Positions 31,700 to 37,566 of a stretch of 37,566 nucleotides of DNA are shown one piece after another. The stretch lies in NCBI GenBank assembly GCA_902812335.1, contig CADDZL010000004.1:1-37566 (forward strand). Direction: 5' to 3'. Within the stretch, counting starts at the first letter, position 1; each line of letters begins with the position of its first letter. Below the pieces are notes generated by a model. That model saw only the letters and a list, made by a program, of their open reading frames with translations. It was not told the DNA's origin and did no database searches. The stretch is from Chloroflexota bacterium (lineage in GTDB: Bacteria; Chloroflexota; Anaerolineae; DSLN01). The position numbers and the translations under genes were made by a program.

Positions 31700-31728
31700 A
31701 ATATAGCATGGGGGGTTGTCTCACGCAA
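31700..31728 (-). promoter_or_regulatory. Candidate promoter of the malE operon
   Basis: On the minus strand TTGCGT (31723-31728), a 17-bp spacer and TATATT (31700-31705) would give a leader of about 200 nt before malE. Confidence 0.4.
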
Positions 31729-31778
31729 GTCACAATAGCGACCCTATGGAGCTGGTCCCTCACAGGAGGTGGTGTGAA

Positions 31779-32888
31779 ATGAGCAGACCATCATTGACGA
31801 TCGGTGTTGAGGAAGAATACCAGATCATTGACCCGCAGACCCGTGAGCTGCGCTCCTACATCACCCAGTTCCTGGAAGAGGATAAACTGGTCCTGCGTGA
31901 GCAACTCAAACCGGAGTTGCATCAGTCGATCATCGAAGTTGGCACGCGCATCTGCCACAACATCCAGGAGGTCCGCGAGGACCTTATCCAGTTGCGCCGC
32001 ACCGTCCTCGACCTGGCAGCCCGCAAGGGTCTGGCGATTGCCGCCGCCGGCACGCACCCCTTCTCCTCCTGGCTGACCCAGGATATTACCCCACATGAGC
32101 GTTACCTGGGTGTGCTCAAGGATATGGGGGTTCTGGCGCAACAACTGCTCATCTTTGGCACACACGTCCATATCGGCATCGAGGACCGCGAATTTCTGAT
32201 CGATACCATGAATGTGCTGCGCTACATGCTGCCGCACGTGCTGTGCCTGTCCACCAGTTCCCCCTTCTGGATGGGGCGTGATACCCATCTCAAGTCCTAT
32301 CGCAGCGTCGTCTTCAAGAGCTTCCCGCGCACCGGCATCCCGCCCCATTTCAGCTCCTACGCCGAATTCCAGGCGTTCGTTGATACCCTGGTGCGCACCG
32401 GCTCCATCCCCGATGGCACCAAGATCTGGTGGGATGCTCGCCCCAACGCCAAGTATCCGACGCTGGAGTTCCGCATCTGTGATTGTTGCACCCGCCTCGA
32501 CGAAGCCCTATGTGTCGCCGCTCTCTTCCAGGCACTCGTGGCCAAGCACTACAAGATGCGCCGCGACAACATCACCTTCCGCCTTTACCGGGGCGGCCTG
32601 GTTGACGAGAACAAGTGGCGGGCGGTGCGCTATGGCCTGGACGGGAATCTAATTGATTTCGGCAAGCAGCAGGAACTGCCCGCCCGCACTCTGATTCATG
32701 AGTTGATCGAATTCGTAGATGACGTGGTAGATGAACTGGGCAGCCGCAAAGAGGTCGAATATGCCTACCAGATTCTGGAGAAGGGCAGCAGCGCCGACCG
32801 GCAACTCGCCACCTATGCTCGGACCGAGGACTTAAACACGGTGGTGGATCAGCTCATTGCGGAGACCAAAGAAGGGGTAGTTGCCTAG
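31779..32888 (+). CDS. Carboxylate-amine ligase, YbdK family (GCS2)
   Basis: The 369-aa protein begins [18 protein letters not shown], the start motif of the GCS2/YbdK glutamate-cysteine-ligase-like family. [12 protein letters not shown] and [19 protein letters not shown] are the matching later motifs, holding metal- and ATP-binding residues. Members join a carboxylate to an amine using ATP; weak gamma-glutamylcysteine synthetase activity is known for E. coli YbdK, and the true substrate is open. ATG 31779 is fixed by AGGAGG; a longer frame upstream is less likely. Its stop codon overlaps the end of the convergent PHP gene by 4 bp. Confidence 0.9.
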   Translation: MSRPSLTIGVEEEYQIIDPQTRELRSYITQFLEEDKLVLREQLKPELHQSIIEVGTRICHNIQEVREDLIQLRRTVLDLAARKGLAIAAAGTHPFSSWLTQDITPHERYLGVLKDMGVLAQQLLIFGTHVHIGIEDREFLIDTMNVLRYMLPHVLCLSTSSPFWMGRDTHLKSYRSVVFKSFPRTGIPPHFSSYAEFQAFVDTLVRTGSIPDGTKIWWDARPNAKYPTLEFRICDCCTRLDEALCVAALFQALVAKHYKMRRDNITFRLYRGGLVDENKWRAVRYGLDGNLIDFGKQQELPARTLIHELIEFVDDVVDELGSRKEVEYAYQILEKGSSADRQLATYARTEDLNTVVDQLIAETKEGVVA

Positions 32889-33532
32889 CTTCGCCGCTTT
32901 CTCCACTGCGCCCAACGCGAGGCGAAATGGATCAGGCGGGTGGTTGGGCGGGCCTCGATCTGGGCATCACTGAGGGCAGCCAGAAAGTCCTGAGGCCCAT
33001 CAAAGGGCCGCAGGCGCATCGTCGCCCGGCCCAGTTCGTAGAGCGTGTGCGCGTCGCTGCCGGCGGTCTTCAGCCGGTTGTGCGCCTCGGCCAGCGCCAG
33101 CGCTCTGGCATTGTCCTCCTGGAAGATGCTGCGGGCGTTGAACACTTCGACCATATCCACCCTGTCAATGATGGCCAGGGCCGCGCTCTCCCCCATGGCC
33201 TCACGCCGGATGCGGTCCAGCGGATGTGAAATGCCCACCAGGCCGCCCTGGGCGCGGATGCGGGCAATAGTCTCCTCCGGCGACAGGTCCGGCGGAACCG
33301 TTTCCTTAAGGAAGTAGGCCAACAGTTCACCCCGGCTGGTGCGCACCTCCTCGCCCACAATGACCAGGTCGGGCGCCATCCGGGCCAGCGTCAGCGCTCC
33401 CTCGGCGGTGTTGTGGTCGGTCACGGCCAGTTTGTCAATCCGCTTGCGCCGGCAGGCGGCGACCATCGCCTCCAACCGCACCAGGCAATCGGGCGAATAC
33501 AACGTATGGGCATGGAGCTCGACCTTCCACAT
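32885..33532 (-). CDS. PHP-domain metal-dependent phosphoesterase
   Basis: The 215-aa protein has the PHP metal-site motifs: [11 protein letters not shown] (residues about 5-15), AVTDHNT (about 38-44), GISHPLDR (about 100-107) and [11 protein letters not shown] (about 155-165). Compact PHP proteins like this hydrolyse phosphate esters such as 3',5'-bisphosphate nucleotides or RNA 5' ends in the cytosol. The true start is ATG 33532; a longer frame upstream is only the shadow of the membrane-protein gene. ATG overlaps the upstream TGA (TGATG), so the genes are translationally coupled. Confidence 0.9.
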   Translation of the reverse strand: MWKVELHAHTLYSPDCLVRLEAMVAACRRKRIDKLAVTDHNTAEGALTLARMAPDLVIVGEEVRTSRGELLAYFLKETVPPDLSPEETIARIRAQGGLVGISHPLDRIRREAMGESAALAIIDRVDMVEVFNARSIFQEDNARALALAEAHNRLKTAGSDAHTLYELGRATMRLRPFDGPQDFLAALSDAQIEARPTTRLIHFASRWAQWRKRRS

Positions 33533-34518
33533 CAGCTTCTCGTCTCCGGGACCACTTCCGGCGCAGCCGGCGGAAAGAAGCGGCGGCGATACACCAGAAG
33601 GGTCAGCGCCCCCAGACTGACGCCGAACCAGAGGGTGCAGAAGCGGATCAGCAGGGTGGCTGCGACGGCGATGTCCTGATTGGGATTGACCAGCGCCAGC
33701 ATGAGGGCGGTGATGCTGAGATCGGCCGCACCCAGCCCACCGGGGAGCGCGGTAACCGCTCCCGTCAGAGTCGCGATCGCACCGATAAAGACCCCCTTTT
33801 GCAGCAGGACCAGGTCGGGCGGGAAGACCGGCCCCAGCCCCAATCCGCTCAGGACCAGGTAAAAGGCAATCGCCTCGCCGCTCCACGACAGCACACCGAT
33901 CCCCACCCCCAGCAGGAAGTTGCGCCAGCCGAGAAGCTGGTAGCTGCTCTCGTAAAAGGCCCGCAATGGCTCGATGAAGCGCGAGACGAGCGGCAGCCGA
34001 CCGGCCCATTCAAGCAACCGCAGGCACAGTGGGCGCATCTGGATAACGACGACGCCGCTCAACATCATCAGCACCAGCACCAGGACAAACGGCCAGGCGG
34101 GACGATACAGCGACACACCGACCAGCGCCAGGATCACGGTCGCCAGCCCGTCGGTCAGCCGTTCGGCGACGACGATGGGGGCCGCGCGGCTAATGGCGAC
34201 ACCGTGGCTCTGCTTCAGCGCATAGGCTTTGAACAACTCTCCCACTTTCCCCGGCGTCATCGCCATGGTGAAGCCAGCCACGAAGATGATGGCGCTATCG
34301 CGCAGGTGCACGCCCTTCAAGCCGATCTGCCCCAGATAATAGTGCCATTTGAAGAAGCGCAGGACATAGTTGTAGGCCGTCAGGCCGAGGATGGCAGGCA
34401 CATAGGCCCAGGTGAAGCCGACCAGGACCTGACTCAGCTTGGCGACATCGGCATAGAGCGCCAAACCGACCAGGACCAGGACGCCCAGGAGGAACGAGAG
34501 GATGAGCCGGTTGCGCAT
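33532..34518 (-). CDS. UPF0104/LPG-synthase-TM-domain flippase-like membrane protein
   Basis: The 328-aa protein has about eight hydrophobic helices and the family pattern of the AglD/MprF N-terminal domain (UPF0104). Visible motifs are YNYVLRFFKWHYYL (about 49-62), AMTPGKVGELFKAYAL (about 86-101), ERLTDGLATVILAL (about 119-132) and TALPGGLGAADLSI (about 259-272). Such proteins are thought to move or modify lipid-linked molecules across the membrane. It starts at ATG 34518, 82 bp after tRNA-Ser on the same strand, and may be co-transcribed with it. It is coupled to the PHP gene downstream. Confidence 0.88.
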   Translation of the reverse strand: MRNRLILSFLLGVLVLVGLALYADVAKLSQVLVGFTWAYVPAILGLTAYNYVLRFFKWHYYLGQIGLKGVHLRDSAIIFVAGFTMAMTPGKVGELFKAYALKQSHGVAISRAAPIVVAERLTDGLATVILALVGVSLYRPAWPFVLVLVLMMLSGVVVIQMRPLCLRLLEWAGRLPLVSRFIEPLRAFYESSYQLLGWRNFLLGVGIGVLSWSGEAIAFYLVLSGLGLGPVFPPDLVLLQKGVFIGAIATLTGAVTALPGGLGAADLSITALMLALVNPNQDIAVAATLLIRFCTLWFGVSLGALTLLVYRRRFFPPAAPEVVPETRS

Positions 34519-34599
34519 TTCAGTGTCCTACCCTTGGATCGAACCGTTCTCACCGAAGAGTGATAACCCGGGCGTCCTGGCGGTTAATGGTAGCAGGAG

Positions 34600-34686
34600 C
34601 GGAGAGGGTGGGATTCGAACCCACGAGGCATTTCTGCCTGCGCGCTTTCGAGGCGCGTGCATTAGGCCGGACTATGCTACCTCTCC
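34600..34686 (-). tRNA. tRNA-Ser (CGA)
   Basis: The 87-nt tRNA has acceptor GGAGAGG/CCTCTCC, anticodon loop CTCGAAA (anticodon CGA, reads TCG), a long class II variable arm and the T arm GTGGG-TTCGAAT-CCCAC. Discriminator is G. CCA is not encoded. Confidence 0.95.
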
Positions 34687-34756
34687 TCTGATGTCGCGTA
34701 ATACCGATGTCCAGTAGGTAGCGACTCACCGGCGATTCGCCCCTACATCTGGCCAG

Positions 34757-34785
34757 ATTATAACATATCATGATCCGCCCGACAA
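34757..34785 (-). promoter_or_regulatory. Promoter of tRNA-Ser
   Basis: On the minus strand TTGTCG (34780-34785), a 17-bp spacer and a perfect TATAAT (34757-34762) lie 70 bp upstream of the tRNA. Confidence 0.65.
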
Positions 34786-34850
34786 GGCCCTGTGACAGGT
34801 GGGTACCATATAGGGTGAGCTTATCACGCCCTGCACGGCGTGGTTACCCG

Positions 34851-34879
34851 TTGCGGCTCTGGGGTCTTCATGTTATCAT
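34851..34879 (+). promoter_or_regulatory. Extended -10 promoter of the ABC export operon, probably leaderless
   Basis: TTGCGG (34851-34856), a 17-bp spacer and TATCAT (34874-34879), preceded by TGT, form an extended -10 promoter. The ATG at 34888 follows after exactly 8 nt and has no Shine-Dalgarno. Confidence 0.55.
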
Positions 34880-34887
34880 CTTATCCT

Positions 34888-35868
34888 ATGCCGCCGGCAA
34901 TTGAGACTTTCGGCCTGACCAAGCACTTCCCCCGGCTGACCGGCCTGCTGCGGTTGAGCCGACAGCCGCCGATCACCGCCGTGGACGGGGTGGACTTGCG
35001 CGTGGAAGCCGGCGAACTCTTCGGCCTGCTTGGCCCCAACGGTGCCGGCAAGACGACCCTGATCAAGCTGCTGTGCACACTGATCGCGCCAACCGCCGGC
35101 ACAGCGCGCGTCGCTGGCTATGACCTGAGCCAGGAGCAGGCGATCAAGACCGCCGTGGGATTGGTCGTGAGTGACGAGCGCAGCTTCTATTGGCGCCTGT
35201 CAGGCCGGCGCAACCTGCTCTTTTTCGCCGCCCTGCATGGGATGACCGGCCCCGAGGCGGCCCGGCGGGTGGAAGCCGTGCTGGAATCGGTGGACATGAT
35301 CGCGCCGGCCGACCAGCCTTTCCTCACCTACTCGACCGGCATGCGCCAGCGGCTGGCTATCGCCCGCGCCCTGCTCCATCGCCCGCGGGTACTCTTCATG
35401 GATGAACCCACCCGCAGCCTTGACCCCGGCGCTACTCGCCGCCTGCACGACCTCATCCGCAGCCTCGTCGCCGAGCAGGGCGTGACGGTCTTCCTGACAA
35501 CCCACGATCTGGCCGAAGCCGAGTCGCTATGCAGCCGGGTGGCCGTCATGCACCGTGGTCGCATCCGCGTCGCCGCCTCACCCGAGGCGCTACGCCGGAC
35601 GCTGCGCCCTGGCGAACGCTACACGCTAATCCTGGACCAGGTACCGGCTTCGGCCTCCGACCGCCTGGCACAACTCGTCGAGGGGGTACAGATCGAGCTG
35701 CAGGAGATCGAAGGCAGGGTGCAATTGCGCTTCCACACCAACGGCACACCGGGGAGCCTCAACAACGCACTCGATGTGCTGCGCGGACACGCCTGCACCA
35801 TCTACAGCGTCAGCAGCGAAGTGCCGTCGTTGGAAGAGGTCTTCGCGCATTACACAGAAGACCCATGA
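34888..35868 (+). CDS. ABC transporter ATP-binding protein (ABC-2 exporter)
   Basis: The 326-aa ATPase has Walker A GPNGAGKTT (about 49-57), signature YSTGMRQRLAIARAL (about 149-163), Walker B RVLFMDEPTRSLDPG (about 167-181) and the switch histidine in TTHDLAEAE. The C-terminal 90 residues form the regulatory extension seen in DrrA/NatA-like exporters. I chose ATG 34888 (MPPAIETFGLTKHF) because the longer frame runs through the promoter. The stop overlaps the permease start (ATGA), so the two subunits are coupled. The exported substrate, possibly a drug, lipid or glycan, is not evident. Confidence 0.92.
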   Translation: MPPAIETFGLTKHFPRLTGLLRLSRQPPITAVDGVDLRVEAGELFGLLGPNGAGKTTLIKLLCTLIAPTAGTARVAGYDLSQEQAIKTAVGLVVSDERSFYWRLSGRRNLLFFAALHGMTGPEAARRVEAVLESVDMIAPADQPFLTYSTGMRQRLAIARALLHRPRVLFMDEPTRSLDPGATRRLHDLIRSLVAEQGVTVFLTTHDLAEAESLCSRVAVMHRGRIRVAASPEALRRTLRPGERYTLILDQVPASASDRLAQLVEGVQIELQEIEGRVQLRFHTNGTPGSLNNALDVLRGHACTIYSVSSEVPSLEEVFAHYTEDP

Positions 35869-36665
35869 AACGCGCTATCGCCTTCCTTGTCCGCGACTTT
35901 TACATCGAGCTGAGCTACCGCTTCTCCTTCCTGCTGCAACTGGTGCAGGTCTTCATCGGTGTGTTCATGTTCTACTTCATCAGCCGCCTGCTGGGTCCGG
36001 CAGCCGCCTCCCGCCTCCAGGCCTACGGCGGCGACTACTTCGCCTTTGTCATCATCGGCATGGCCCTGTCATCTTACTTCGGTATTGGCCTGGCCAGCTT
36101 CGCCCAGACGCTGCGCGAAGCCCAGACGACCGGCACGCTGGAAGCCATGCTAATGACCCCCACTCGCGTCTCGACCGTCATCATCGGCTCAGCCCTGTGG
36201 ACCTATGCCTTTACCACGCTGCGCGTGTTCCTCTACCTGGGCGTCGGTACGCTGCTGGGTCTGTCACTGGTCCATGCCAATCTCGGCCTGGCCGTGCTGA
36301 CGCTGGCCGTTTCCATCGTTACCTTCAGCGCCATCGGCATCCTGGCAGCCAGCTTCATTATGGTGCTCAAGCGTGGCGATCCGATCACCGGTCTGGTGGG
36401 CGTTGGCACCAGCCTGATCGCCGGGGTCTATTACCCTGTCGAGGTCTTGCCGCAGCCGCTCCAGGTCCTGGCCCAATTCGTGCCGGTGACCTACGCCCTG
36501 CACGCGCTACGTCTGGCGCTGCTACAAGGCGCATCCTGGCGTGAGGTCGCGCCAGACCTGCTGGCCCTGGCCGGGTTCGCGCTTGTGCTGGTGCCCCTCT
36601 CGCTCTACGCCTTCCGCCTGGCGGTGAACCGGGCGCGCGTAGATGGGAGCCTGACGCACTTCTAG
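35865..36665 (+). CDS. ABC-2 type transporter permease
   Basis: The 266-aa membrane protein has six hydrophobic helices and the ABC-2 pattern: an N-terminal amphipathic segment (RAIAFLVRDFYIELSYRFSF), a cytoplasmic loop TTGTLEAMLMTPTR (about 88-101) and the extracellular GVYYPVEVLPQPLQ region (about 187-200) before the last helices. It partners the ATPase with which it overlaps by 4 bp. The longer frame extending upstream is the ATPase gene in another frame. Confidence 0.92.
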   Translation: MKRAIAFLVRDFYIELSYRFSFLLQLVQVFIGVFMFYFISRLLGPAAASRLQAYGGDYFAFVIIGMALSSYFGIGLASFAQTLREAQTTGTLEAMLMTPTRVSTVIIGSALWTYAFTTLRVFLYLGVGTLLGLSLVHANLGLAVLTLAVSIVTFSAIGILAASFIMVLKRGDPITGLVGVGTSLIAGVYYPVEVLPQPLQVLAQFVPVTYALHALRLALLQGASWREVAPDLLALAGFALVLVPLSLYAFRLAVNRARVDGSLTHF

Positions 36666-37133
36666 CCATCGGATAGAATCCGGCGGCTACTGTTATGAAA
36701 CCGGCAACGCAGGTTTTGGGTAGTCTCCCTTTTAGTTGCGCAGAAGTTGTAAACGTAACCCAGCAGGTATATCCCCGCCGCCAGCGTTTGGACCGTCCGG
36801 GCCAGCGTCCGCCCCCGCCGCACCAGGCAGGCCAGCCGATCACGGAAGGTCGCATTGAAGCGTTCGGTATTCGGCATAGGCGGTGTTGAGCACGCCGCCC
36901 CCCTGCCAACCAGAGGAGATCTCCCTGGGTCTTCACCCGCTGTTCGTCGGCCTGGACTTGCCCCAGGTCCAACTGCCCCCGCTGGATCAGAGCTTGATGG
37001 ACCTTCTGGCAGTGATCACCGGCAGCACGTTGCCACGTTGCCAAGCGGCCACTGTGCGCTCATCCACCGCGAAGGTGACCACAATCGCCTGAGGTGGACA
37101 GCCGTGCGCCAACGGGGAGATCATCGGAGACAT
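36662..37133 (-). pseudogene. Decayed IS1-like transposase
   Basis: The pieces VDERTVAAWQ, AAGDHCQKVHQ, DLGQVQADEQRVKTQGD, VLNTAYAE and ERFNATFRDRLACLVRR, plus YLLGYVYNFC, appear in the order known from an IS1-like transposase group, but in different frames. Three lesions explain this. An 8-bp tandem duplication (GGCAACGT twice, near 37028-37043) shifts the frame. The catalytic middle (about 150 residues) is missing between LLWLA and GGVLNTAY. A roughly 7-bp insertion precedes ERFNA. The final stop lies within the end of the ABC permease gene (3 bp overlap, opposite strand). It is clearly inactive. Confidence 0.75.
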
Positions 37134-37181
37134 TGGTCTCAGTCGCGCAGGCGAGAGGATAGCGGATGCAGCTCACCCCTG

Positions 37182-37566
37182 CTAGAATAGGCCGCGCTGT
37201 CTAAGCACAATCACAGAGACAGTGAGGACGGCCAGGCACAGGACAATAAGAGCACAACCGGCCAGGGCCAATATCCACATCAGCCGGTTAGAGCTACCTG
37301 TAGGTGTAACTTCGGCTTGCGCAGGGGCCGGGGTCATCGGCATCGGGCCTGGTGCCGGGGTGGCTGTGGAGGTGGATGCCGCTGCTGGCGTGAGCAGGCT
37401 GTATTCGGGCACCACCCCCTGCACCACGATGGTCACCCGCTGGCTCTCCGCCCGGTTGCCGGCGGCGTCGTAGGCCACTGCCCAGAGCGTGTGCCTCCCC
37501 ACACCGCTGATGGTCCACTTGGCGTTATACGGCGCAATCGTCCGCACCGCCACCGGCTTGTCGGCA
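37182..37566 (-). CDS. C-terminus of a membrane-anchored Ig-like surface protein (5' end beyond window)
   Basis: The frame is open at the window edge. It begins with an Ig-like strand pattern (KPVAVRTIAPYNAKWTIS then HTLWAVAYDAAGNR), as in bacterial Ig domains of extracellular enzymes. A Pro/Thr/Ala linker of about 40 residues follows. Then comes one membrane helix (LMWILALAGCALIVLCLAVL) and a short basic tail (RQRGLF). The protein is therefore exported and held in the membrane by its C-terminus. The catalytic or binding part, if any, lies outside the window. Confidence 0.75.
   Translation of the reverse strand, partial: ADKPVAVRTIAPYNAKWTISGVGRHTLWAVAYDAAGNRAESQRVTIVVQGVVPEYSLLTPAAASTSTATPAPGPMPMTPAPAQAEVTPTGSSNRLMWILALAGCALIVLCLAVLTVSVIVLRQRGLF

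Noticed and set aside
33533-34009. N-terminal extension of the PHP protein to 374 aa
   Set aside because: The extension is the membrane-protein gene read in another frame; the TGATG overlap and the conserved [10 protein letters not shown] start fix the PHP start at 33532.
34502-34717. Plus-strand frame with a GEGGIRTHE-type peptide
   Set aside because: This peptide is a well-known false translation across a tRNA gene on the other strand; tRNA-Ser occupies 34600-34686.

Overview
The window comes from a bacterial chromosome of high GC content, and its gene repertoire suggests the Chloroflexota (Anaerolineae/Caldilineae-like). That taxonomic call is inference from the mix of families: GH57 and very large GH13 glucan enzymes, Thermotoga-type glucan phosphorylase, a Rel protein, UPF0104 flippase-like protein, selenocysteine tRNA and several dispersed palindromic repeats. 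No rRNA or other decisive marker is present.

Layout. 1-2.8 kb (minus): a metal-regulated unit made of a decayed ABC permease gene, an Nramp Mn2+/Fe2+ transporter (mntH) and a universal stress protein cut by the window edge. A consensus sigma70 promoter overlaps a DtxR/MntR-like palindrome upstream. 3.0-6.5 kb (minus): a Rel/SpoT (p)ppGpp enzyme, a thioesterase and an orphan CoA-transferase subunit. 6.5-6.9 kb: tRNA-His(GTG) and, convergent to it, tRNA-Sec (selC), with an 18-bp inverted repeat between them. 6.9-8.3 kb: an orphan receiver-domain protein and a gene-poor stretch holding three short tandem duplications. 8.3-15.9 kb: glucan metabolism (glgP; glgC, a GH57 enzyme and a TPR protein in one minus-strand run) interrupted by tatA-tatC.

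16.0-20.8 kb is an accessory island between glgC and a large GH13 gene. It has a mazEF module whose mazF is split by a 1,090-bp IS630-type insertion, a SAM methyltransferase and a Tat-exported beta-helix protein of more AT-rich composition. A second mazE fragment at 20.7 kb shares a perfect 74-bp match with the first copy.

20.8-31.5 kb (minus) is a second glucan/maltodextrin block: malE-malF-malG-type uptake genes, a 734-aa GH13 enzyme, an unusual CinA/PncC-like plus NMN-adenylyltransferase-like fusion and an 1,175-aa GH13 protein. 31.8-37.6 kb: a YbdK-type carboxylate-amine ligase, a PHP phosphoesterase translationally coupled to a flippase-like membrane protein, tRNA-Ser(CGA), an ABC-2 export pair, a decayed IS1-like transposase and the C-terminus of a membrane-anchored Ig-like protein.

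The central theme is storage and use of alpha-glucans. The binding-protein transporter would import maltodextrins, the GH13/GH57 enzymes remodel glucan, GlgC supplies ADP-glucose and GlgP releases glucose-1-phosphate. No glycogen synthase (glgA), GH13 branching enzyme (glgB) or transporter ATPase lies in the window. The points most worth a second look are the reconstructable mazF/IS630 junction and the repeated mazE segment, three genes with a -10 box exactly 8 nt before ATG (probable leaderless mRNAs), a Rel enzyme combining an intact hydrolase site with an EFDD synthetase motif, the PncC-NMNAT fusion, a TatA with a C-terminal zinc ribbon, and palindromic repeats translated in frame inside four glucan-region genes.
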